DNA of 8,208 nucleotides from Candidatus Tectimicrobiota bacterium (GCA_016193065.1 JACPSX010000151.1:1-8208); one strand, 5' to 3'. Positions 1-7,260 are shown, numbered from the stretch's first letter. Notes: generated by a model not told the origin, from the sequence alone. Numbers and translations: made by a program.

Positions 1-693
1 ATCTATCTGATCCGGGAGGAGTGGAAACCGATCGATATCCGGCGCTGGGTGAAGGGCATCGAGAGCTACGGACGGATCGGGATGCTGGCATTGACGGAGG
101 GATTGGTCGGACTCGCCCTGGGATTCTCCGCTCCCTTCTTCAACCTCTTCTTCGAGCAGAACCTGAGAGCCTCCACGGCCCAGATCGGTCTCATCTTCGC
201 CGTGGGGTCGGTCATGACGGCGGTTACGACCCTCTTTGTTCCCCTGGGTGTTCACTACTTCGGACGGGTGCGCACAATCACTTTTGTCAAGCTCCTCGGG
301 GTCCCCTCCCTCATTTTGCTTGGCATGTCGCAAAGCGTCCTCTGGGCGGGGGTGCTTTACGTCCTGACCATCCTCCTGATCGGCGGCACCTTCCCGAACA
401 AGGGGATCTCCGATCCCATCTACAGCCTCTTTGCGATGGAGGTCGTGAAGGAGAGGGAGCGCGGCACAACGAACGGGATCATGCACGCCTTTGTGGAGTT
501 TCCCATGGGGATCGGCGCCGCCCTGGCCGGCCCGTTCATGGCCGCCGGGGACTGGCGCACCCCATACCTCATCGGGGGCTCCGTCTTCGCCCTGGCCTTT
601 ATCCTCTACTATCTCTATTTCGCCCGCCTCGAGGGGCGCCGGCCCGCTTTTGAGCCCGCGCCGGCCGCCGGAGTCGCGGAGCCGCTGCCGTAA
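1..693 (+). CDS. MFS transporter, C-terminal half (5' end outside window)
   Basis: The reading frame is open from the first base, so the gene starts upstream; 230 residues and the TAA stop are visible. It begins in a charged loop (REEWKPIDIRRWVKGIES), which looks like the central cytoplasmic loop of a 12-helix major facilitator protein. About six hydrophobic segments follow, near residues 25-45, 60-82, 95-110, 113-132, 160-180 and 188-208. Short basic loops between helices (FGRVRT, KERERGTT) resemble the MFS A-like motif. The C-terminus is a proline- and alanine-rich soluble tail. The protein is an inner-membrane secondary transporter of unknown substrate. An internal GTG at 49 is only an artefact of the window edge. 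The family call is by overall character, since the diagnostic N-terminal half is missing. Confidence 0.8.
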   Translation: MYLIREEWKPIDIRRWVKGIESYGRIGMLALTEGLVGLALGFSAPFFNLFFEQNLRASTAQIGLIFAVGSVMTAVTTLFVPLGVHYFGRVRTITFVKLLGVPSLILLGMSQSVLWAGVLYVLTILLIGGTFPNKGISDPIYSLFAMEVVKERERGTTNGIMHAFVEFPMGIGAALAGPFMAAGDWRTPYLIGGSVFALAFILYYLYFARLEGRRPAFEPAPAAGVAEPLP

Positions 694-768
694 CAGGGAG
701 AGAAAACTCCTGGTTTGAGCCGATGCGCCGGTGTAAGATCGGTCGGCAGGAAGCCCGGAGGCGAGAAT

Positions 769-1746
769 ATGCCGGCGCAAGGTCACCTCTATTTTCACTC
801 CCCCTGTTTCGACGGCATCGTGTCCGCGGTCCTGGCCTGGGATTTTCTGGAGGCCGGTCAAGGATGGGCGTCCATAACGCTGCACCGGGTGAACTACGAC
901 CTCCGGGAAACCTGGCTAACTTCCTCCCTGGAAAGCCCCTGCGCTGTCGTGGACTTTCTCTACCACCCCCAGGCGCAGTTTTGGGCGGATCATCACATGA
1001 CGGCCTTCCTGAACGAGGAATCCCGGCAGCACTTTGAAAACCGGAGAGGGCCGGCTCTCGTCTACGACGAGCGGGCGGGCTCCTGCTCGGGGTTGCTCCG
1101 CGAGCATTTGTCCAGGGCATTCGGCCATAGGAACCCCCGGTACGATGAGATGGTGCAGTGGGCGGAAAAGATCGACGCGGCGCGGTACGAGTCCGTCCGC
1201 GAGGCCATTCTTGCTCCGGCCCCCGCGCTCCGGATCAGCACCGGGCTGGCCTTGGGGGGCGCAGAAGGGTACTGCGAGGGTCTGGTGCGCTCCCTCCGCA
1301 ACGGAACGCTGCAGGAGGTGGCCGATCTTCCCGAAGTGCAAGGACGGTTCGAGCGGGCTCAGGCGCGCATGCAAACGGGCCTCGACCGCTTCGCGGCCGC
1401 CGCCCGGCTGGAAAGCGACGGGATCGTGGTGTTTGACGTGGACGGCAAGGGGGCCCTCATCAGCCGGTATGCTCCCTATTATTTTTTCCCGGAGGCGCGC
1501 TATTCCGCCGGCATTGTGCGCTGGGAGGATGGGGCCGGGATCACGGCCATGAGAAATCCATGGCGTGAATTTGAAAGTGTTTTCCTCGGGAAAATCTGCG
1601 AGAAACTCGGCGGCGGCGGGCACCAGCGGGTCGGGTCTGTCGTGCTGCGCGGCGATCGTGCCGCGGAGGCCGCTTCCGTGCTGGAGCGGCTACTCTCGGA
1701 GATCCGGTACGCGGAGAGCCGAGGCGGGGGAGGACAGACACCATGA
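769..1746 (+). CDS. DHH/DHHA1-family phosphoesterase
   Basis: This 325-residue soluble protein has the layout of DHH-superfamily metal-dependent phosphoesterases (RecJ, NrnA, GdpP and exopolyphosphatase relatives). Visible motifs are H10 with FDG (residues 14-16) for motif I, VVDF with D62 for motif II, ADHH at 73-76 (the DHH signature) for motif III, and KID with D136 for motif IV. The C-terminal DHHA1 substrate-binding domain ends with GGGGH at 281-285. All expected metal ligands seem intact, so an active Mn-dependent phosphodiesterase or phosphatase is likely. The substrate (short oligonucleotide, cyclic dinucleotide, pAp or polyphosphate) cannot be read from sequence. The ATG at 769 is chosen over the upstream TTG at 715 because GGAGG at 757-761 sits 7 nt before it and the motif I strand begins just after. 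The stop overlaps the next gene's start (ATGA), indicating translational coupling. Confidence 0.85.
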   Translation: MPAQGHLYFHSPCFDGIVSAVLAWDFLEAGQGWASITLHRVNYDLRETWLTSSLESPCAVVDFLYHPQAQFWADHHMTAFLNEESRQHFENRRGPALVYDERAGSCSGLLREHLSRAFGHRNPRYDEMVQWAEKIDAARYESVREAILAPAPALRISTGLALGGAEGYCEGLVRSLRNGTLQEVADLPEVQGRFERAQARMQTGLDRFAAAARLESDGIVVFDVDGKGALISRYAPYYFFPEARYSAGIVRWEDGAGITAMRNPWREFESVFLGKICEKLGGGGHQRVGSVVLRGDRAAEAASVLERLLSEIRYAESRGGGGQTP

Positions 1747-2561
1747 TCGAGCGCTTCAATTTCTTCGACATCTACGGTTATCTCCTGCCGGGCCTTGCCT
1801 TCCTGGGCCTGATGTGGCTGCCCTTCGGGCTCACGGTGGGCTACTGGCCCCCCGCGGAATGGGGCTCCGCCCTCGTCGCTCTGGTCCTGGGATACCTGGC
1901 GGGTCATCTTATCTTTGGGCTGGCCGAGCGCGCAATCCCGCCGAAGATGAGGGACACCCAAGGGGAGCTTCGTTTCCCCTCCGATATTCTCCTGGATGAC
2001 GGGAATGACAATTTCTCGCCGGAGTTGAAGAGCCGGCTTGTGGATCGCATTCTCATCCGGTTTGGAATCGATATAACCGACGCTGGAAATCCGGAGCCGG
2101 AGGTTCGCGGGAAGCGGCGAAAGGACGCGTTTTTTTTGTGCCGCAGCGCTGTGAAGCAGAAGGAGGCCGCCTCCTATGCGGAACAGATGCAGGGGATGTA
2201 CGTCCTGATGCAGAGCCTGACCGTGGTCTGCCTCCTGGCCGCCGTCTACCATTTCGGCTGGGCGCTGGCGATGTTTGTCCCCGTCTCTCTTCTCGATGGG
2301 ACTTTGTATTTGATCGCCGCGGGAACGGTATTGGCCGCCCTCTGGCACGACTCAGGGAAGCTATTCTGGTTGATCCCGATTCTTTTCTTTTTCCTGGGCG
2401 GCTGGCTGGGCACCGGAAACGTCATCGGCTATGAAATGTTCTCCGTTCTCCTGGGGATCTGCTTTACCTTGCTGTTTATCGCCCTGCGCTGCCACACTGC
2501 TTACCGGACCTTTGCCTGGAGCTTCGCCGAGACCGTTTATCGCGACTTCTGCGGCCTGTAA
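1743..2561 (+). CDS. uncharacterised multi-pass membrane protein coupled to the DHH gene
   Basis: I do not recognise a named family. The 272-residue protein has two N-terminal hydrophobic segments (about 10-30 and 40-60), then a polar, charged, probably cytoplasmic stretch of about 90 residues (62-152). A cluster of about four more hydrophobic segments follows (about 155-175, 178-200, 206-222 and 232-250). It starts with FNFFDIYGYLLPG and ends with FAETVYRDF. From memory this shape resembles uncharacterised membrane proteins with an 'fD.fgYllPG' N-terminus that turn up in accessory and defence-type loci; that is recollection, not a search result. Its ATG lies inside the TGA of the DHH phosphoesterase gene (ATGA, 1743-1746), so the two are almost certainly co-translated and may work together at the membrane. 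The TAA stop directly abuts the stop of the convergent oppC gene. Confidence 0.75.
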   Translation: MIERFNFFDIYGYLLPGLAFLGLMWLPFGLTVGYWPPAEWGSALVALVLGYLAGHLIFGLAERAIPPKMRDTQGELRFPSDILLDDGNDNFSPELKSRLVDRILIRFGIDITDAGNPEPEVRGKRRKDAFFLCRSAVKQKEAASYAEQMQGMYVLMQSLTVVCLLAAVYHFGWALAMFVPVSLLDGTLYLIAAGTVLAALWHDSGKLFWLIPILFFFLGGWLGTGNVIGYEMFSVLLGICFTLLFIALRCHTAYRTFAWSFAETVYRDFCGL

Positions 2562-3401
2562 TTACCCTCTTCGCGTTCCGGTTCTTCCGGGGTCGAGGCG
2601 CTCCCTCGCACTCTCGCCCAAAGAGTTGAACGCCAGGATGGTGGCGAAGATCATCGCCGCGGGGAAGATAATCAGGTGGGGGTAGAACTTCATGGCGGCC
2701 CAGCCGTCGTTGGCCAGCGTCCCCCAACTGCTGAACGGAGGGGGAACGCCCAGGCCGATGAAGCTCAAGGTGGATTCCGCCAGGATCGCGGCGGGGATCC
2801 GGTAGATGACCGTGACCAGAAGGGGGCCCGCCGTGTTGGGCAGGATGTGGCGGAAGAGGATCACCCGGTGAGGGGCGCCCGCAGCGCGGGCCGCCACGAT
2901 GTACTCCTGGGTGCAGATCTTCAGAACCTCGCCGCGGATCACCCGGGCCACGGTGACCCAGCTCACCAGGCTCAACGCCAGGAGAATGCCGATCGCCCCC
3001 CGGCCGATCAGCACGCTGATGAGGATGATGAGAAGAAGATCGGGGAGCGAGTAAACCACCTCCACCCACCGCATCAATACGTTGTCCGTGCGACCCCCCA
3101 CGTACCCGGAGACGGCGCCGTACACGGTGCCGATCAAAACGGAGATGAGGGCGGTGGACAGGCCGATGCTGAGCGACAGGCGGGCTCCGTACAGCATCCG
3201 GCTGAACAGGTCGCGGCCCAGGAGATCGGTCCCCATCAGGTGGCTCCATCCGGGGGGCAGGAGCATGGCGCGCGGATCCTGCTGCTGGTAACCGTAGGGG
3301 GCGAACCAGGAGGCTCCCAGTGCCGCTGTGCCTAGAGCCACGAGGAAGATCAGGCTGATCCACCCCCGCCGGTGTCCCGTATGCAAGCGAGCGTTTCCCA
3401 T
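2562..3401 (-). CDS. oppC: oligopeptide ABC transporter permease OppC
   Basis: This 279-residue inner-membrane permease is one half of the OppBC channel. It has the family's N-terminal signature MGTDLLGRDLFSRMLYGARL starting at residue 56. The EAA loop that docks onto the ATPase is at about 166-189 (EYIVAARAAG, ending in HILPN), and the C-terminal block STLSFIGLGVPPPFSSWGTL starts at residue 200. About six transmembrane helices are visible. I chose the ATG at 3401 because a GGAG lies 7 nt upstream; an in-frame GTG at 3416 would add five residues but has no Shine-Dalgarno. It starts 4 nt after oppB ends and is the last gene of the visible operon. Normally oppD and oppF follow, but here the next gene is convergent and its stop codon touches this one's, so this locus lacks ATPase genes. 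DppC is the nearest alternative name. Confidence 0.93.
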   Translation of the reverse strand: MGNARLHTGHRRGWISLIFLVALGTAALGASWFAPYGYQQQDPRAMLLPPGWSHLMGTDLLGRDLFSRMLYGARLSLSIGLSTALISVLIGTVYGAVSGYVGGRTDNVLMRWVEVVYSLPDLLLIILISVLIGRGAIGILLALSLVSWVTVARVIRGEVLKICTQEYIVAARAAGAPHRVILFRHILPNTAGPLLVTVIYRIPAAILAESTLSFIGLGVPPPFSSWGTLANDGWAAMKFYPHLIIFPAAMIFATILAFNSLGESARERLDPGRTGTRRG

Positions 3402-3405
3402 GTTC

Positions 3406-4323
3406 CTACTCCACACGAACCCGCGGATCGAGGATCCCGTAGAGGAGATCGACGATCATGTTGGCCAGGATGATGAGCACGGTGTACATCAGTGTCACGC
3501 CCATGATCAGCGGGTAATCGCGGTTGGTCACGGCGGTGACGAAGTGCTTTCCCATGCCCGGCAGGGAAAAGATCGTTTCCACCACAAACGATCCCGTCAC
3601 CAGGCCGGCCGTCAGGGGGCCCACAACGCTCACCACCGGAGTGAGGGCGTTCTTCAACGCGTGCCGGAGGATGACTCGCGACTCCCGCAGTCCCTTGGCC
3701 CTGGCTGTTCGCACAAAATCCTTCTCCATGACTTCCAGGAGGCTGGCCCGGCAAAGACGGGCGAGAAACGCGGCGGGAGCAAAGGACAGCGTGACCACGG
3801 GCAGGACGGTGAACCTCCACCCCTCCCACAGGGCGGGAGGGAAGAAATGCAGCGAATCGGCCAGGGAAAAGACCAGGAGGGAGCCCAAGACGAAGGTGGG
3901 GAGGGAGAAGCCCAGGACGGAAAACAATCCTCCGCCCCTGTCCAGCCAGGAGCCGGGGCGCCAGGCCGAGACGATTCCCGTCCCGACCCCGCACAGCACG
4001 GACAGGACGAGAGAGAAGAGCCCCAACTGAAGGGAGACCGGGAAAGCCTCCCGCAGGATGTCGTTCACACTCCTGCCCAGGTACTTGTACGAGGGGCCGA
4101 AGTCTCCCCGGGCCAGGCTTCCCATGTAGAGGAGGTACTGCTTCCAGACTGGTTCGTCCAGGTGATACTTCCTCTCCACGTTGGCCTGGATCGCGGGCGG
4201 AAGTTTCTTTTCCCGGTCGAAGGGACCTCCGGGCACGAGCCGCATGAGCACGAAGCTCAGCGTGGCAACGATGAACAGCGTAGGGATCGCGGAGACGAGC
4301 CTGCGGAGCACGAGCGGAAGCAT
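3406..4323 (-). CDS. oppB: oligopeptide ABC transporter permease OppB
   Basis: This 305-residue inner-membrane permease pairs with OppC; E. coli OppB is of nearly the same length as I recall it. The N-terminal helix (RRLVSAIPTLFIVATLSFVL) is followed by the periplasmic block with LPPAI, KYHLDEP and GDFGPSYKY that is characteristic of OppB rather than DppB. The EAA loop at about 202-227 (DFVRTARAKG, ending in HALKNAL) contacts the ATPase, and VETIFSLPGMGKHF near 249 is the conserved late motif. About six transmembrane helices are present. The ATG at 4323 is one base after the oppA stop, with an AAGGG-like ribosome binding site inside the oppA tail, so translation is probably coupled. All expected blocks are intact. 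Confidence 0.94.
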   Translation of the reverse strand: MLPLVLRRLVSAIPTLFIVATLSFVLMRLVPGGPFDREKKLPPAIQANVERKYHLDEPVWKQYLLYMGSLARGDFGPSYKYLGRSVNDILREAFPVSLQLGLFSLVLSVLCGVGTGIVSAWRPGSWLDRGGGLFSVLGFSLPTFVLGSLLVFSLADSLHFFPPALWEGWRFTVLPVVTLSFAPAAFLARLCRASLLEVMEKDFVRTARAKGLRESRVILRHALKNALTPVVSVVGPLTAGLVTGSFVVETIFSLPGMGKHFVTAVTNRDYPLIMGVTLMYTVLIILANMIVDLLYGILDPRVRVE

Positions 4324-4324
4324 G

Positions 4325-5923
4325 TCAGCCCTTTCCCGATCCGCCGTTGCGTCCGGCCTTCGGATCTGCGAGCCGCACCCGCTTCAGGTACAGAATGTCC
4401 ATGGCGTTCACCTCGAAGCCGCGCACGTAGGGCTTGAGAAGCATGTTCTGGGCGGCCACGAACAGGGGAATGATCGGCACCTCCTCTTCCGAGAGGATTT
4501 TCTGAGCCCGGTTGTAGAGATCGACCCGTGTCCGTTCGTCAGGCTCTCCGGCGGCCCGCGCAATGAGCTCGTCGTACCGGAGGTTTCCCCATTTCGTATT
4601 GTTGTTCCCCCCTCCGGTGACAAACAGGTTGAGGAAATTGTCCGGATCGGGATAGTCCGCTCCCCAGCCCAGGCGGAACAGGGGGGGCGGGTCCGCTTTC
4701 AGGTTCTTGAGATACACTTTCCATTCCTGATTGTCCAGGTCGATGGAGACTCCCAGGTGTTCTCTCCACTGGGCCTGAAGAAACTCGCCGACGAGGCTGT
4801 TCACCGCGTCCGAGTTGAACACCGCCTTCACGCGGGGAAATCCTTTGCCGCCGGGGTATCCCGCCTCCGCCAGCAGGCGGCGGGCCTCACGCGGGTTGAA
4901 GCGCAGCCCAATCTCGGGATTGTAGGCCAGCATTCCCTTCGGCACCCAGGAGTTCGTGGGAATCTCCCCGCCCTGCAAGATCCGCGTCAACCGGGTCTTG
5001 TCGATCGCCATGGCGAAGGCTTTCCGTACCCGCACGTCGCTGAACGGCTTCTTTTCCACGTTGAACCCGTAGTAGTAGCCGCGGAGCTGGGGGGCCGTCA
5101 CATATTCCGGATGTCCCCGGTAGCGGGGAATCGCCAGAGGGGGGAGATTGACAACTTCGAGGAACCCGGTCTCGTACAGGGTGAGCGCCGTGTTGGGCTC
5201 GGGAACCACGTACATCTCCACCCGCTCCAGGGCCGGAGGCGGGCCGTAGTAAGACGGATTCCGGGCCAGAATCACCTTGTAATCGTGCTGCCAGCGCTCC
5301 AGTCGGAAGGGGCCGTTGGTGACCATGTTCCGCGGCTCCGTCCACTGCTCGCCGAACTTCTCCACTATGTCCCGGCGCATCGGAAAGGTCACCATAAACG
5401 TGGTGATGCTCGGAAAGTAGGCCCGCGGCGCGATCAGGCGCACCTCCAAGGTGAAATCGTCCAGCGCTTTCACCCCGACGAGATTCGGGTCGGTGATCTT
5501 CCCCTCGTTGTACTCCTTGGCATTGACCAGGTCGTAGAGGAAGTAGGAGTATTCCGCCGCGGTCGCCGGGTTCAAAAGCCGTTTCCAGGAATATTCGAAA
5601 TCCCGGGCGGTGACGGGCTTCCCGTCCGTCCACCGTACGTCCTTCCGCAGATGGAAGACGAGACGGCGCCCCCCGTCCAGGACCTCCCAGCGCTGCGCCA
5701 CAGCCGGCCGGGGGTGGAGGTCTTTGTCGAACTGGGTGAGCCCTTCCATGATGTTGGTGATCACGTCGAACGAGACGTTGTCCGTGGCCAGGGACCAGTC
5801 CAGCGTCGGGGGCTCGGAGGAGAGGTTCATCCGGAAGGCGGCCGTCTCCCGCCGGTCCCCCTCCGCCTGCGCGCAGCCTACGAGAAGAGCCAGGGCAATG
5901 ATCAGAAAGTGTTTGGGGCTCAT
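4325..5923 (-). CDS. oppA: oligopeptide ABC transporter substrate-binding lipoprotein OppA
   Basis: This is a family 5 extracytoplasmic solute-binding protein of 532 residues that captures peptides and delivers them to OppBC. Residues 1-17 form a lipoprotein signal peptide with lipobox L14-V15-G16-C17, so the mature protein is lipid-anchored, unlike the free periplasmic OppA of E. coli. Conserved blocks include SEPPTLDW near 36, LVFHLRKDVRWTDGKPVTA from about 88, VTNGPFRLERW near 201, PFSDVRVRKAFAMAID near 313, and GWGADYPDPDNFLNLF near 439, which matches the OppA block GWCADYNEPTSFLN as I recall it. The ATG at 5923 is chosen because a GGAG (5933-5936) precedes it by 9 nt and it places the signal peptide at the N-terminus. 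An in-frame start at 6073 would bury the signal behind 50 residues. First gene of oppABC; the ligand could also be a dipeptide or another small molecule. Confidence 0.93.
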   Translation of the reverse strand: MSPKHFLIIALALLVGCAQAEGDRRETAAFRMNLSSEPPTLDWSLATDNVSFDVITNIMEGLTQFDKDLHPRPAVAQRWEVLDGGRRLVFHLRKDVRWTDGKPVTARDFEYSWKRLLNPATAAEYSYFLYDLVNAKEYNEGKITDPNLVGVKALDDFTLEVRLIAPRAYFPSITTFMVTFPMRRDIVEKFGEQWTEPRNMVTNGPFRLERWQHDYKVILARNPSYYGPPPALERVEMYVVPEPNTALTLYETGFLEVVNLPPLAIPRYRGHPEYVTAPQLRGYYYGFNVEKKPFSDVRVRKAFAMAIDKTRLTRILQGGEIPTNSWVPKGMLAYNPEIGLRFNPREARRLLAEAGYPGGKGFPRVKAVFNSDAVNSLVGEFLQAQWREHLGVSIDLDNQEWKVYLKNLKADPPPLFRLGWGADYPDPDNFLNLFVTGGGNNNTKWGNLRYDELIARAAGEPDERTRVDLYNRAQKILSEEEVPIIPLFVAAQNMLLKPYVRGFEVNAMDILYLKRVRLADPKAGRNGGSGKG

Positions 5924-5934
5924 GGAGTTGCTCT

Positions 5935-5962
5935 CCGGGGGGTGCGCACGAACACCCCCTGG
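5935..5962 (-). promoter_or_regulatory. 5' leader hairpin touching the oppA ribosome binding site
   Basis: In the minus-strand transcript, CCAGGGGGTG (5962-5953) can pair with CACCCCCCGG (5944-5935), a 10-position stem with one A-C mismatch and an 8-nt loop. The 3' arm ends with the first two bases of the oppA Shine-Dalgarno GGAG (5936-5933). The stem is very GC-rich and should be stable, so it could limit ribosome access to oppA or protect the mRNA 5' end. Its pairing is read directly from the bases; a regulatory role is inference. No long T-run follows, so it is not a typical intrinsic terminator. Confidence 0.45.
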
Positions 5963-5966
5963 CCTT

Positions 5967-5975
5967 TGTATAACA
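5967..5975 (-). promoter_or_regulatory. candidate extended -10 promoter for oppABC
   Basis: On the minus strand this reads TGTTATACA: a TG extension, one base, then TATACA, which matches four of six positions of the -10 consensus. There is no convincing -35 at 16-18 bp upstream, which is acceptable for extended -10 promoters. It would start transcription just before the leader hairpin and about 40 bp from the oppA ATG. The same stretch reads TATAAC on the plus strand, so its direction is not certain. Confidence 0.3.
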
Positions 5976-6085
5976 TATCTCGGGAAAAGCTGCCCGTTGA
6001 TCTCCACTTCCAGGAAGGAAGGGTTGCCGGAAGGATGACGGGCGAATGGTGGGTCAAGGGGGGAGGGAATCACAAGAGTCGGGAC

Positions 6086-6113
6086 TTGACAGGAGGAACC
6101 CGCTGGGGTTCCT
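6086..6113 (+). promoter_or_regulatory. consensus -35 box followed by a perfect 8-bp dyad (candidate promoter/operator)
   Basis: TTGACA at 6086-6091 is a perfect sigma-70 -35 hexamer pointing toward the radical SAM gene. Two bases later a perfect inverted repeat begins: AGGAACCC (6094-6101), loop GCTG, GGGTTCCT (6106-6113). At normal spacing the -10 would be TTCCTT, which is poor; weak -10-like TTAAGT or TAAGTT lie 21-22 bp away. A dyad filling the promoter spacer suggests a regulator-binding site or an RNA hairpin. No T-run follows on either strand, which argues against an intrinsic terminator. The -35 and dyad are seen; the role is inference. Confidence 0.35.
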
Positions 6114-6172
6114 TAAGTTAGAGGATGTGAAGTTGTCGCAAGTCTGTTTCTCTCGGTGAAGGACAAACCTGC

Positions 6173-6180
6173 GGGAGGAG
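6173..6180 (+). promoter_or_regulatory. strong ribosome binding site that sets the radical SAM start
   Basis: GGGAGGAG lies with its GGAGG core (6174-6178) 7 nt before the GTG at 6186. The alternative in-frame GTG at 6156 would place this Shine-Dalgarno inside the coding region and has no comparable site of its own, so 6186 is preferred. Confidence 0.7.
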
Positions 6181-6185
6181 ACACG

Positions 6186-7253
6186 GTGCGGGCCGATCGA
6201 TCTCCCATCCGGGGCCGCGGTGCGGCGGGCAACCCGGCCAACCGGTTTGAGAGGATTTCCTACGTCCCTGATCCGGAATGCACCGATCCGGAAGACCCCG
6301 CGCCTGAGACCCAGTTTCTGACGGATACCTCCCGTTCGATCATCGCCTACAACGACAGCCCCGACGTGGGATTCGATGCCAGCCTGAACCCGTACCGGGG
6401 CTGCGAGCACGGCTGTATCTACTGCTACGCTCGGCCCACCCACGAATACCTTGGATTCTCTGCCGGCCTTGATTTCGAGACGAAAATCTTAGTAAAGGAA
6501 GACGCCCCAGATCTGCTGCGGGGCGAGCTTGCCTCTGCGCGCTGGAACCCCCAGGTGGTGGCGATCAGCGGGGTCACGGACCCCTACCAGCCGGTGGAGC
6601 GGCGGCTCATGCTCACCCGGCGCTGTCTGGAAGTGTTCCTCGAGTTTCGGAATCCCGTGGCGCTGGTCACCAAGAATTTCCTGGTCACCCGGGATCTGGA
6701 TCTGCTGGCGGAGTTGGCCCGCTACGATGCCGCCTCGGTCACCCTGTCCGTCACGACGCTGGACGGGGATCTCAGCCGGATCATGGAGCCGCGCACCTCC
6801 CATCCGAATCGCAGGCTCGCTGCCGTTGAGGCACTGGCCCAGGAGGGCGTGCCCGTGGGGGTGCTGGTGGCGCCCGTGATCCCGGGCCTCACGGATCACG
6901 AGATCCCCGCGATCCTGACCGCGGTCGCCCGGGCGGGGGCGAGTTTCGCCGGTTACACGCCGGTCCGCCTCCCGCACGCCGTCGCCTCCCTGTTCGAGGA
7001 ATGGCTCACGCGGCACTATCCGGACAAGAAGGAAAAGGTGCTGAACCGGATCCGGGCCATCCGGGGCGGAAAGCTGAATGATTCCCGCTTCGGCTCGAGG
7101 ATGCAGGGGGAGGGGATTTTTGCGGAGCAGATCGCCGAGCTGTTCTCCCTGGCCTGCCGCAAAGCGGGCCTCAGCGAAGAGGGCCCGGACCTCTCCACGG
7201 CCGCCTTCCGCCGCCCGTCCGGCCCTCAGCTCCCGCTTTTCGGGTCCGCCTGA
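6186..7253 (+). CDS. PA0069-type radical SAM protein
   Basis: This 355-residue protein has the radical SAM cysteine motif CX3CX2C in RGCEHGCIYCYARPTHEYLG (C73, C77, C80), which should bind a 4Fe-4S cluster and S-adenosylmethionine to make a 5'-deoxyadenosyl radical. SLNPYRGCEHGCIYCYARP together with SGVTDPYQPVE (about 118-127) is the pattern I associate with the group named after PA0069/Rv2578c, distantly like spore photoproduct lyase. The rest is a partial TIM barrel with VALVTKN near 148 and PVIPGLTD near 221. Its substrate is not known to me. The start at GTG 6186 rests on the strong ribosome binding site. It is divergent from oppA and apparently monocistronic; the following toxin-antitoxin pair has its own promoter-like region. 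No defect is visible in the cluster motif. Confidence 0.88.
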   Translation: MRADRSPIRGRGAAGNPANRFERISYVPDPECTDPEDPAPETQFLTDTSRSIIAYNDSPDVGFDASLNPYRGCEHGCIYCYARPTHEYLGFSAGLDFETKILVKEDAPDLLRGELASARWNPQVVAISGVTDPYQPVERRLMLTRRCLEVFLEFRNPVALVTKNFLVTRDLDLLAELARYDAASVTLSVTTLDGDLSRIMEPRTSHPNRRLAAVEALAQEGVPVGVLVAPVIPGLTDHEIPAILTAVARAGASFAGYTPVRLPHAVASLFEEWLTRHYPDKKEKVLNRIRAIRGGKLNDSRFGSRMQGEGIFAEQIAELFSLACRKAGLSEEGPDLSTAAFRRPSGPQLPLFGSA

Positions 7254-7260
7254 GCCTTTC

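Noticed and set aside
697-712. Hairpin CAGGGAG-AGAAAA-CTCCTG after the MFS stop as a terminator
   Set aside because: The stem needs a bulge, is short, and is followed by no real T-run.
734-739. TAAGAT as a -10 box for the DHH gene
   Set aside because: It matches only four of six positions and no -35 is found at a sensible distance.
2476-3363. A 295-codon minus-strand frame overlapping oppC
   Set aside because: It is another frame of oppC, with arginine-, proline- and glycine-rich sequence and no family match.
3328-4437. A 369-codon + strand frame opposite oppB
   Set aside because: Low-complexity composition (Q, G, H, E, R) and complete overlap with a well-supported oppB mark it as a shadow.
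6094-6113. The perfect dyad as an intrinsic terminator
   Set aside because: No T-run follows on either strand, and it sits between divergent gene starts rather than after a stop codon.
4181-6121. A 646-codon open frame on the + strand opposite oppA
   Set aside because: It is antisense to a clear OppA gene, rich in R/G/P/H/V/E as expected of a high-GC shadow frame, lacks recognisable domains, and spans the opp promoter region.
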